Assembly (NCBI GenBank): GCA_027596195.1
Contig: JADGJG010000445.1
Coordinates: 1-19,681 of the forward strand
DNA from: Podochytrium sp. JEL0797
Lineage: Eukaryota; Chytridiomycota; Chytridiomycetes; Chytridiales; Chytriomycetaceae
Direction: 5' to 3'
Length of the DNA: 19,681 nt
A program made the translations under genes and the position numbers. The notes beneath the pieces were generated by a model, which did no database searches, was not told the origin of the DNA, and saw only the letters and a program-made list of their open reading frames with translations. Below are positions 1 through 9,745 of this stretch, piece by piece. How positions within the stretch are numbered: position 1 is the first letter of the stretch; every line of letters begins with the position of its first letter.

Positions 1-264
1 GGCATTTCGAATGCCCCCCCCCCCTCACCTTTAGATGAATGAATTCGAGGGCGGCCGCTCGGATTTTGGAAAGAAAAACTTTCATTCAGGAAATGACGGA
101 AGATTTTGGACTCATGCGTTAATGAATGAAAGTCGAAGGTCGGCTCTGGAAACAGCCAGCAAACCCATCCGCAAAATCAATCACGCGTGTCAATCAAATC
201 TGACTTTCTCTCTCCAACAAAGTTAAGCATCACAAAGCTCTTCATTGATTTTTAAAAAGAGTGA
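1..264. other. 3' flank of POP1, no gene seen
   Basis: This stretch lies beyond the POP1 stop codon. I see no convincing reading frame. It contains a run of 11 C at 14-24 close to the window edge and A/T-rich sequence at 241-260 that may hold POP1 3' end signals. The short open frame at 35-226 has no recognisable motif and I do not call it a gene. Confidence 0.5.
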
Positions 265-3205
265 CTAATGCAAAATCTCAAACTGCGCAGGCCGACACAC
301 GCGTCCCTTAGGCCCCCTCACAAGCACAAAAGACCTCCCCTTCTCATTCACCCTCTTCCTCGCCTCCACCAACCCCTTCACAGAACAACACGCCATCGCA
401 CTCCCCTGTCCATCCGCCAACGAAAACCCGCCATGGCTCACATACCCAATCACCTGCTCAACAGCCGGGAACTGATCTAACACCTTCTCAATCTCCTCTT
501 CAGCATCCACTTCAGGCGTCTTCAACCAATCAAACTCATCCACCAAATCACGCTCCTTCCCCCTCTTCAAATGCTCCGTCCAGAATGCCACCTGCTTGTC
601 GGACGCGAGATACACCATCCCATGCTCCGCAACCATCCCACGCCCCACCATCGTCAACCGAACCCGCACAAACGCCTTGTCGAGCGAGTACCCGGAAGCA
701 CATGTGTACCCTGGACGCACGCTTTCAATCGTTTGCAAACATTGCTGCGTCATCTCCGCCAAGCCGTCTCCCTTCGCCACCCCTTGCTTCACAACCCCAA
801 CCAACCTACTCCCATGCACAACCTGCACCACCGCCGGATCCACCCCACCCTCCCCACCACCAGCCCCAACAACCTTCGCATAATGCGACAAGAACGGATC
901 CGCCACCTTCACCTTTTCATAATTCATGCGTTTCGCCACAGGTTTCCTGCCCCACTCCTGCACCTTCTTCTCCCTTTCCTCTTTCGCCCACAAGACATGC
1001 GCTCCCGTTTCAGGGTAATCTTCCGGAAACGACGCACACCCGCCCTCAAAACAACACCGTCGACGATCCTCAACCCCAACCGCATGCGATCCAGCAAACA
1101 CAAGACTCTTCCACACACACACGGCCGCCTGCCCCGCGGGAACAATCACATCCCACCCGTTCACAAACTCGCCCGTCTTTTCCGTCGCGCCGACCGTGTT
1201 GCGCTGGATTAGCAGGATTGAGACGGGCAAAGATCCCGCAGAAGGTGCGAGGGGCATTCCCGGGAGAGGGTTTTTGGCACGTTCGGCGTTGAGTTGGTGC
1301 TCGGTGGGGGAGAGGTGGAGGTGGGTGGCGCGGGATTCTGGGATGTGGAGGGTCGTTTGGGAGACGATTTTGGGCCAACTGGTGAGGAGGGCTGTGAGGG
1401 AGTTTTGGATTTCGTGCGAGGGGAGGCCGGTGGGTCTTGGTTTCATTTTGGGTGGGAAGCTGGGGTTCCAACGCGGGGTGCAAATGAGACACAACAAACA
1501 CCACGACGCGGGAAAACAAATAAAGACATACGTCAAACGAGGATCCTGAATCGACAAACCCATAATCACACCCGCAGGAAGTGACGCCGAAGTGCGAACA
1601 TGATCCAACAATGCCCACGTGCGGTGAGCATCCTGCGAAACCGCACATTCGGGGTTCAGTTTGAACACTTCGTGCAGAATTGCATTCGACCTTGGACCCG
1701 TCATTTCGAACCGGGACAGTTGTGATTTGAGGGAAGTGACTGTAACTGATTCTGAAAAAGAAATAGAGGCAAACAAGGAATTAGAATGGTCTGCTCGCCA
1801 AACCAAAGACAAATCACTTACCCGAAACCGCCTCCTCGCTCACCGCCGCCTTCAACACCTCTTCCACCTCCCCCGCCGCCGCTGGATGAACCCACACCCA
1901 CAACACCTTCTCTCCTTCCCCAACCACCCCATTCACCCAAAAAAACGTGACTGGTGCCACACAACCACCCGGAAACGCTCCCTTCCGATGCACAAACGTA
2001 GACCCTTGCTTTGCCCCATCAATATACCGCTTGGCTCCCACCGCCATACACGTGGGATCCACAATGGTCGCCATGACGCGGCAAATATCGGCTGATGGGC
2101 CGCGCAGTTCAAGACAGATTTGGTACGAGGCGTCATGAACGATGGAGGCGTGTTGGGAGGCGCGGAAGGAGGCACGGGTGGATTTGTCGTTGGGGTGCAT
2201 TCCCTGTTTTTGAGAGTGCGCGAAGCGGATGTGTTTCAATACGAGAGTGGGTGAAATCGCATCGACAACAAATAGAACACGAACCAGCATGAACCCCCAT
2301 TTGTGTTCCATATGGAACCGTTTGGCGTGCCAAAGATGCGTGTCGAGCCACCGCTTATCATCTATCAACCAACCACATTCAAATTCCAGCCAAGGTCCAA
2401 AAAACGCGCAAAAAAAAGCCAATCAAAACACACACACCTTTGGACCGTTTCGCAAACAGCTCGAATATCTGGCCAGGTCTCCGTTTCGCGCGCCTCGACT
2501 TTTTGATGGGTTGCGGCTTTTCCTTTGCGTTCGAAATCTGGTCAATGGCGCGCTGGCGATACTTTTGAGGGAGGCGTTTGACGTTGTAGGAAGCTGCACG
2601 GCGACGCATGTGGCGTGGGAGGGTTTGGAATACGCGCATGTTGCCGGTGAATTCGCTGGGCGAGAGTATGGGAGGGGTGTGAAATAGTGGGGAGAGTGGA
2701 GAATGATCAAGGGAGTATTCGAGTTTAGAGAGGTGTCACAGGCAAGGGAATATTCGAGTTTACGTTGCGTTTTTGAGTGCGGATTCCATGGCTTGGATTT
2801 CGTATTGGCGCGCCTGGGTGTCGTTTCAATACAAGGCAACAAGACGATCGCACGCAACTTCACCTTCACAAACTCCTCGACCTTGACGACTCGCGCGGGG
2901 CCGTCCACTGCAAAGAAACCATTTCAGTTCACGTTCTTCAATACATGTGCGCCTCATTGGTTACCGTTCTGCACTGGCTGGACATCCATGACTTGCTTTG
3001 CTGCAATGGACAGTTAGTAATGACGCAAGTTGAAGTGAAGGTGGAAGATCAACGCACCCGTCCTTCGCTGTTTTGCGTTTTCCTTCTTTGGAGTTGCTGT
3101 GGCATTGGAGGAACTGCCAGGGGCAGCTGGTCCCTTCTTCTTGCCGGCGTTGTCGTCCTGTTTGCGCTTCTGGCCGCGCTGTTGCTGTTTCGCCTGGTCT
3201 GCCAT
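265..3205 (-). CDS. POP1: POP1, RNase P / RNase MRP protein subunit
   Basis: POP1 is the largest protein of nuclear RNase P and RNase MRP, which process tRNA 5' ends and pre-rRNA. The model has nine exons, on the minus strand: 3205-3058, 3000-2965, 2907-2864, 2813-2764, 2655-2438, 2361-2285, 2203-1822, 1751-1532, 1459-265. It encodes 789 aa. The N-terminus (about 1-65) is basic and low-complexity. Exons 3-4 give the conserved VEEFVK|ARQYEIQAM helix. Exon 5 carries LPRHMRRRAASYNVKRLP (about residue 105) and exon 6 carries WLDTHLWHAKRF, both POP1 signatures. The POPLD domain lies at about 490-545, with GWDVIVPAGQ and the FPEDYP motif. The C-terminus RPAQFEILH matches the family ending. All phases agree. 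The start at 3205 is the ATG giving MADQAKQQQ. The intron 2204-2284 is 81 nt and stop-free, so it could be retained. Identity is near certain; the first two exons are less sure. Confidence 0.93.
2708..2762. repeat. Local direct repeat inside POP1 intron 4
   Basis: Two 20-bp copies (2708-2727 and 2743-2762) differ at one base and lie 35 bp apart, start to start. The right copy includes the T of the intron's GT donor (G at 2763), so the repeated piece begins at the 5' splice site. It looks like a small tandem duplication that lengthened this 108-nt intron. Confidence 0.75.
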
Positions 3206-3556
3206 TTGATCGAGAATCGAGAAAAAAAACAAAAGGTGATTTTGGCGTGACTCGATATCCCCAAAGCGATCCAAACTGTGGAAATGCGCTGAGAATTAAA
3301 CCATAAGCGACCTTAAGAAGAATAAGGCCACTTGGAATTAACTTGTGACGTTGGAACAGCAACCTGCTTTTGGACCAACACCTCGATCGCGCTCTTCAGA
3401 ATCGGTACGACATACAATTCAAAATACAGCAGAAGTATTACAATACTTACATAATGAACAAGCAGTTGGCGGCACCAAAGCCGCATTCCAGAATTACGAC
3501 GACAATTGACCGGGAGAGAACACAAAAAATCTCTGCAGAATCTCTCTCGAAAAACG
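3206..3556. promoter_or_regulatory. Divergent promoter region, POP1 / SCT1
   Basis: These 351 bp separate the POP1 start (minus) from the acyltransferase start (plus), so they must hold both promoters and 5' leaders. I see no clear TATA box. A TGACGT hexamer sits at 3346-3351, which resembles a CRE/bZIP core, but a single hexamer is weak evidence. No coding segment is supported here. Confidence 0.5.
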
Positions 3557-5894
3557 ATGATCGAAATCGCCTACTGGTCGATTGCAGCCGTGTTCTGGTT
3601 CATTCTGCACATCTTCTTCCGGTAATGATCATCTTCTAGTTTGAACACCGCTGTTCCCACTGACCCCTCCTTAACCAAAACAGCGAGGTGAAGGCGCGCG
3701 GCTCGTATAAGATCCCCAAGCGCGGTCCCGTGCTGTTTGTGGTTGGCCCGCATGCCAACCAGTTTATTGATCCCATGGTGCTTGTGACCCACGCTGGCCG
3801 CAGTGTCTCGTTTCTGATGGCCAAGAAGTCGTTTGACAAGGTCCGTAGTTAACTTTGTTACGATCACAACCTGCTTCACAACCCCACTCCGCATTCCGTA
3901 CTGACTGCGTTAATTCGCTCTAGTTCTGGATCGGAGGCCTCGGCAGAATGATCGGATCAAGTAAGTGGCCCACATGTTCGCCCTCGACTCCTCGTTTTTC
4001 GAAAAAGAGATCTCATCTCCCACACTTAATAATCCAGTCCCCGTCGTCAGACCCCAAGATATTGTGAAAGCCGGAACCGGAAAGCTAATCATTGTCTCGG
4101 CTCCGGAAGAAAAACTCGTGAACGGAAACGGCACCAAATTCACTGAACAACTCAAAGCCCGCGACGTGCTCTCCTTCACGGGCTCCAACACGGTCGAGGT
4201 CGTCAAGGTCAACTCGGACACTGAAGTCATTGTCAAGAACATCCCCATGAACGCGGCCAAGACGTTGTCGGACGCGGCCGAAGAAGGCGTCGCGTTCAAG
4301 ATTATTCCCCATGTCGACCAGCACGACATGTTCCAATCCGTTGTGCACCGATTGAACGATGGCCATTGTGTCGGCATTTTCCCCGAGGGTGGTTCCCACG
4401 ATCGTACCGAGTTGTTGCCGTTGAAGGCGGGCGGGGCGATTATGGCTCGTAAGTCGTAAACTTCTCGTACAGGGGTCATCACAAAAAATTTAATCGCCCT
4501 CGTTTCCCCCCATCTCCCCACACCCCCACACCAACCAACAGTTGCTGCCATGGCCGAAAACGAATTCTTGAACGTCCAGATTGTCCCCGCCGGTTTGAAC
4601 TACTTCAACGCGCACAAGTGGAGATCCAGAGCCGTTATTGAATTCGGAGACCCGATCCAAATCTCCAAGGAACACGTTGAGAATTACAGAAAGGGCGGCG
4701 AGTTTAAACGTCAAGCGATTGCGGGCGTGCTCGAAGATATTCACAAGGGTTTGAAGGCTGTAACGGTCACGGCGGCGGATTACGACCAGCTCATGGTACG
4801 TTCCAATTCTCATTTCGCGTTTGTCAGCAACAACTTAATTGATTTGCGTCTTTTTTTTTGTTTTGACTAACCTGATTTGTTTCCCCTCCCAGTTGATTCA
4901 AGCCGCCCGAAGACTCTACAGACCGATCCACATGAAGCTCACGATTGACGAAACCATGTACCTCACGCGCCGCTTTGCCGAAGTGTTCAACAAGTTTGGC
5001 GACGACCCTGCCGTGAAGACTGTGGTTGAACACGTGACGGAATACAACCGTCTGCTCAAATCGTATGGAATCCAGGACCACCAAGTCATGAGAACGTCAT
5101 TTGGAAAGCGTGAAGCTGCCGGAAAGTTTGCGTTGCGTGCGATTGAAGCCTTCTTTTTGTTTGCGTTTGCTGCCCCTGGGTTCGTTTGCATTTTTTCGTC
5201 TCCTTCTCTTGGCCTGCATCGTCCGCGTGAAGACTGACAACTCCCCTCCACCTTTTCCAGTGCTCTCCTCCACGCCCCCATCGCCCTCCTCGCCAAAAAG
5301 ATTTCCCAGAAGAAGGCCGCCCAAGCCCTTGCCGAATCCAGCGTGAAAATCGAAGGCCGCGACGTGATTGCAACCTGGAAAGTCCTCGTTTCCTGCGTCG
5401 TGGCACCCCTCCTCTACACCGTCTACAGTATCCTCTTCTTCATCTACCTCCTCATCACTTCCGGGTTCACTCTGCGCCAATGCTTCCTCTCGACCTTGGT
5501 GTTTGCCGTCGTGACCGTCGTGTTTGGTATCGCCGCCATGCGTGCTTCGGAGATTGGTGTCGACGTCATCAAGTCCCTGCGCCCCCTGTACCTCAGCGTG
5601 TTTGCCGACACGGACCAGCTTCGCGAAAAGCGAGGCCAGTTGGCCGCCGAGATCCACAACATCATCACCGAGGTTGGCCCGCGGTTGTACAACTCGCAAG
5701 AGGAGTTTGAAAAGTCGCGGATTATTCGTCCGGAGGACTTGAAGTATGGCGAGTTGTTGGCCGAGAAGATGAACCAAAAGAAGGCGGCCAAGAAGCGGGC
5801 GAGAACAACGTGGGGTACTGTGAGGGCGGAGTCGGAGGAGATTAGTGAGGCGGAGAGTCCGACGACGTTGCCGCCTCCTCCATACCAATCTTGA
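3557..5894 (+). CDS. SCT1: Glycerol-3-phosphate / DHAP acyltransferase, Sct1/Gpt2 type
   Basis: This enzyme adds the first acyl chain to glycerol-3-phosphate (or DHAP) in phospholipid and triacylglycerol synthesis, at the ER membrane. Seven exons: 3557-3621, 3684-3840, 3924-3960, 4038-4448, 4542-4795, 4893-5179, 5261-5894; 614 aa. An N-terminal membrane segment (about 4-21) precedes the acyltransferase core. Motif I is GPHANQFIDP, with catalytic H45 and D51 in the H-x5-D spacing. Motif III is FPEGGSHDRTELLPLKAG (about 200-217). IVPAGLNYF (about 237-245) is motif IV. Three further hydrophobic segments lie near 392-415, 444-471 and 477-497, as in yeast Gpt2/Sct1. The tail is charged, then proline-rich. 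Yeast homologues are somewhat longer at the C-terminus. Intron 6 uses the uncommon donor GTTCGT. The 3' end converges on the deacetylase gene. Whether it corresponds to SCT1 or GPT2 cannot be decided from sequence alone. Confidence 0.93.
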
Positions 5895-5928
5895 AGACAG
5901 AAGAGAGGGGGGACTTGTTTGGTGTCGG

Positions 5929-5957
5929 GTGTGTGTGTGTGTGTGTGTGCGTGTGTG
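5929..5957. repeat. (GT)n microsatellite in 3' UTR
   Basis: An almost pure GT dinucleotide repeat with one C interruption starts 35 bp after the acyltransferase stop codon, so it is probably transcribed in its 3' UTR. Confidence 0.9.
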
Positions 5958-6075
5958 AATTGTTGCAACATTTTTTTTGGCTCTCGTCATCTTTATCCTC
6001 TTCCCTCCAAACTCCTTCGTTCCTTCTTTTCTGATCTCATATTAACCTTCATGGTTCGAAAAAATCTCATGAACA

Positions 6076-6118
6076 ATTAAAGAAACTTTTTAAAAAATCA
6101 AACGATTTGGGGTTTATT
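6076..6118. terminator. Convergent polyadenylation signals
   Basis: ATTAAA at 6076-6081 (plus) is a candidate signal for the acyltransferase transcript. On the minus strand AATAAA (6118-6113) overlaps the TAA stop codon of the deacetylase gene. The two 3' ends are therefore packed into about 220 bp and the mature transcripts could overlap antisense to each other. Confidence 0.45.
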
Positions 6119-8584
6119 TCTCAACATGACTTTGATGATCTCGGCGCCCACCACCCATCTCGTCATCGCTGTCGGAATACTCGCCGTCGCGCATGATTCT
6201 CATGTCACGGTCTTTTTCTGTTATTCTCACGTCCTTGTTCTTGTCAGCGTCCTCGTCCATTGCGCCATCATTGGCAAACAGGTCTCGCGGAACATCTGTT
6301 TGTGGATTAGGAGGAGGAGGTGGAAGCGGGGGAATGGGGGTCAAAAAACGATTGACACATGCAACAAAAAAGACACCCTGCGAACCTTGCATCTGCACAG
6401 AAGGAGCGTGATTCATTCCACGCAAGTTCTCGAGCACTCGCGCACTAAAAATGAATGTCAGAAGGACAAAAATAACGGAATAGCCAAAGAAAATGAACAC
6501 TCAACAGCATCTTGTCCAAATACTCTTGGCTGTTCAAGTTCTCCATGCTCGAACTTGGCACATCGAGCTTGAAATCGGGCCCGAAATATTGATAGTAATC
6601 GTTCAACGGGAGGTCTGTAGTTTGTGTGCACACATGTGGTTGAGAGGTACGGTTCGTCAGCTGCACAACAAGGTGCCAGGAAAAGGAAGAGGGAGAGCTA
6701 AATTGTCCTCCGCCCCCTTTGCGATCCTTACCTTCGTCCAACGTCTCGCCCACCGCCATCGCCGTCTCATAAGTCCACGCCCTCGCAACATTCCGAATCG
6801 TGTATCCACCCCCACCCAACATGAGAATCGGCACGTTGAATTTCTTCATGTACTCAAGCGCTTGCGCGTGTCCTACAACAACCAAAAGATTAGCTTGGCA
6901 ACCCGCAAAGCACGCATCCCCACCCACCTTTCATCGAGAGGTTGAAACACCCCAACCGGTCTCCGGCAAGTGAATCCGCACCGCATTGCAGCACAATCAC
7001 GGAAGGACGGTAGAATTCCATGACACCCTTCATGATGGGGCGAAACACGCTTTTGTAGCTTTCGTCGTCCATTCTGGAAGTTGGGAGTAAGTTGAAAACT
7101 CAGGTGGGCATACACACACACTGGAAAGGAATAAATTTCGATTCTTACCCGTCCTTTAGCGGGAAATTGATGGAATAGTTACGACCTTTCCCGAACCCAA
7201 TGTCCTGGACACATGCAAAAAAGAGCTTAAAAAAACAGAATAAAGGCAAGAATGAAACTCACATTCACACCCCCGGTTCCCGGAAAGAACTCGCCATACT
7301 TGTGGAACGAAACCGTCATGACGCGATCCGTGAGGTAAAACGCTTCCTCGACTCCATCGCCGTGGTGAACATCGATATCGATATACACAACGCGTTCGTG
7401 GACTCTAACAGCACGAGTTGAGGGAAAGGGAGTTAAAACCAATGTCTTGCGGCACAGTTTTCCGATTTCGAACGCAAGAATCAGCCGTTACCTCAACAGC
7501 TCCAGAATCGCCAAAACAATATCGTTGACTGCATGAGAAGAGGTGCAAAGAGCGTGTCAGAAAGTGGGGGCAAAAAAAATCCCACACCGCCAAGCATTGA
7601 TCAAGAAACTCACCATAACAGAATCCACTCGCCTCGCCTCGTTTCGCGTGATGCAAACCACCTCCCCAGTTGATGGCAATATCGCTATCTCCGCGGTTGA
7701 TTTTCATTGCAGCAGCTGTGTTGGAATCGACACGCGAGGTAAACAAAGTGAGTCAGTTACATGAGATTTTTTCCGTTTCCGCCGCGAAACGAAAGCAAAT
7801 CACGGAAGCCCACTTACACAAGGATCCACCGGCACTAAGTTGTGAGAATTCGAAAATGCCGTCAAATACGGGACAGTCTTCGCCAACGTTGAATTTGTGT
7901 TGGTTTTTGGCAACGTCGGCAACCTGCAAGGAGCAATCAATCAGACCACGGATCCCCATTCGAGACGGGATATTCGAAACCGTACATTGTCAGGCGTCAC
8001 GCGCTTTAGAAAGTCGATGTAATCGTCTGAACGGAACACAAACACAAAATTCAGACGTGAATGCGCAACAAAAACACGAATCAGATGCCGTTACCGGAAT
8101 GGAATTTGGTCATTTCCAGGACGGTGGCTGGGTGTGGGCGCTGTTGCAGAGCAGAAATCGGCATCAGCGACTGGGTGTTTCGGTTTTCGCATCCAAACCC
8201 TTGCGGGCAGCAGCACTCACATTGACTTCGAGCTTCTTGTAAAGGCCGTAGTTCACAATCAGGTTGTGTGTCATCCGGATGCGGTGGGGCTGGTGTGGCA
8301 GAGGGTGTGTTTGCCGTTTAGTCATCTGCAGCAAAGGCAAGAGGGCGGCTGACCTTCATTGGATGGCCAGGTCCGTAGTGGTAGTTTCCGACATCGGCTG
8401 TGTGATGGGTGGTTGTTGCGTGAGCGGGTGCGATGGGAACGAAACACACTCACGATGGTAATAGTACGACACTTTGTTCTTGCGCGTCTTGGTCGGCGCA
8501 CCGTCCGCGCTGTTGTCCCACAGTTAGTATTGGTGCTGGTGATGGCTCGTTGCTGGCATGCGGGGATCACCTTTCGTATTGCAT
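6114..8584 (-). CDS. RPD3: Class I histone deacetylase, Rpd3/HDAC1-2 type
   Basis: This is a zinc-dependent lysine deacetylase acting on histone tails in Rpd3/Sin3-type complexes. Sixteen exons, minus strand: 8584-8571, 8509-8454, 8397-8354, 8289-8221, 8140-8095, 8026-7986, 7923-7818, 7715-7614, 7528-7492, 7404-7263, 7204-7149, 7073-6928, 6872-6732, 6614-6506, 6444-6386, 6295-6114; 449 aa. All phases agree. Visible motifs are [26 protein letters not shown], the active-site GGGLHHAK, the metal-binding [25 protein letters not shown] (metal Asp) and [12 protein letters not shown] (catalytic Tyr). All catalytic residues are present. The N-terminal half reads as Rpd3/HDAC1-2 rather than Hos2/HDAC3; the segment after GGGGY has some HDAC3-like wording (NHAPSVQM). 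The C-terminal tail is acidic and shorter than in human HDAC1 (482 aa). Exon 1 is only 14 nt. It diverges from the ubiquitin-RING relic. Confidence 0.95.
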
Positions 8585-8744
8585 TTAGTTAAGAGCAAGA
8601 ATTTTTTTTGCAAGAAGCCAGGCGAAAGCGGCCCTTGGCGCATATTGTTTCGAATTAATTGGCGAGAAGCAGAGTATCTGCTCTGACTTCAACTTGAAAC
8701 TTGACGTATCTCGACGCGATAAATCGAGTGCACGCACAGTGGCT
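8585..8744. promoter_or_regulatory. Divergent promoter region, deacetylase / ubiquitin-RING relic
   Basis: These 160 bp separate the deacetylase start codon from the first recognisable ubiquitin codon. The frame entering the ubiquitin segment is open from just after a TAG at 8586-8588 but contains no ATG. The region therefore presumably keeps the deacetylase promoter, while any start for the rightward gene has been lost or lies in an exon I cannot recognise. Confidence 0.45.
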
Positions 8745-9623
8745 GGATTCTCCGAAATCGTTGTCAACACGTTCACTGGAAAAACGTTGACTCTCGTTGT
8801 GGATCCCTTGAGCGACACAGTTCATAACCTGAAGGAGAGAATTGAAACAAGCGAAGGAACCCCAGTTGATCAGCAGAGATTGATTTACGCGGGCAAGCAG
8901 CTTGAAAGCTTCCATTTGCTTTCGGATTATTCATCTCGGATTCCATTTGGTGCTTCGTCTGTGCGGTGGGGGGAGCTTGGCTTTTGCGGACGTGACAGAT
9001 CCAAAAGGACCAACCAAACTCCAATTCAGCCAACCGCCCCGATGTGGAGAGGTGTGTACAGCGGATTGAACATCAGGGCAGATGCAAGAATCTGAGATGC
9101 GAAGCTTTTGGGAAAATGGTGTGTTTTCTCGTTGTTCGACCCATTCTTTGAACCATTCCTTTGCTAGGCCATCTCTCCTCAACGCTTCGGAATCTTCGAC
9201 ATCGTGGTTGACAAGGAAAATGCGAAATGCCCCGCCTGCAGAGACTGCGTGACGCCCACAGACTGCGGATTTTACAACTGCGAGTATCGCTTCCTCGGCG
9301 TCAAACAGAACCCTTCCACCAAGCTGCTCGGCAAGTTCCATTCCGAGTAGAAGGTGGCGAAGCCCGAGGACCAGTACGTTTTGTTTTCGTCCGCAAGAAA
9401 CGGTTCAGCGGAATGGGGATCTTTGGTGATTGAAACGAGAAGCATATATCACGCGAATACTTGCGTTTGTGGAATCTGCAGTTTGGTTTTGGGTCGCGGT
9501 GAGGGAGGATTGGCTTGCATGATGTGTCGTGTCAACTTTCACAATTCGTGTGGCGCGGGTTGGCGCTCGGGGGTGAATGACAACTGTCCCGTTTGCGAGA
9601 GCTCTGTGCCTTTGTTCCTTTGA
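8745..9623 (+). pseudogene. Broken ubiquitin - Cys-rich - RING gene
   Basis: The layout is ubiquitin, a Cys-rich zinc-binding region, and a C-terminal RING-like finger, which I recall from multi-domain ubiquitin proteins of protists and early fungi. The ubiquitin part (8745-8930) includes [13 protein letters not shown] and LSDY. Only 10 nt then precede the codons for [11 protein letters not shown] (from 8941), where ubiquitin needs 21, so an 11-nt loss shifts the frame. A second shift lies near 9033, between LQFSQ and [14 protein letters not shown] third lies at 9075-9077, before [15 protein letters not shown] likely intron is 9119-9167. The next exon has CPACRDC and DCGFYNCEYRF, then an in-frame TAG at 9348-9350. 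The frame reopens to a RING-like C-x2-C...C-x2-C...FH-x2-C...CPVC ending at 9623. There is no ATG upstream. Three shifts, a stop and no start, beside flawless multi-exon genes, favour a pseudogene over read errors. I do not offer a repaired product. Confidence 0.75.
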
Positions 9624-9745
9624 GGATTGCGGTTGCTGGGATTGGCTGGGAGTGGAGAAATGGAATTGTGTATTTGGCGTGTGTTTTTTGCTTTCTCCAC
9701 CTCTTCTCATCGCGAAAAACTCGATAAAAACTTGCTTTGGGCAAA

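Noticed and set aside
585..1292. 235-aa plus-strand frame (Pro/His/Ser/Thr-rich) opposite POP1
   Set aside because: It lies antisense to the POPLD-containing exon; its low-complexity composition comes from the C-rich opposite strand.
3001..3274. A separate small basic protein (about 64 aa, starting at 3205) next to POP1
   Set aside because: Reading on to a TGA after two exons is possible. However, splicing at 2965 to 2907 joins it in frame to the conserved POP1 N-terminal helix with good donor and acceptor sites, and POP1 otherwise has no start codon.
5097..5990. 297-aa minus-strand open frame opposite the acyltransferase
   Set aside because: It crosses exons and an intron of a well-supported gene, is His/Arg/Leu-rich low complexity and has no family motif. 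It is a shadow caused by codon bias.
8745..9095. A functional polyubiquitin or single ubiquitin gene
   Set aside because: There is no initiating Met, the frame is lost after LSDY, and the downstream Cys-rich and RING parts show a different, larger family.
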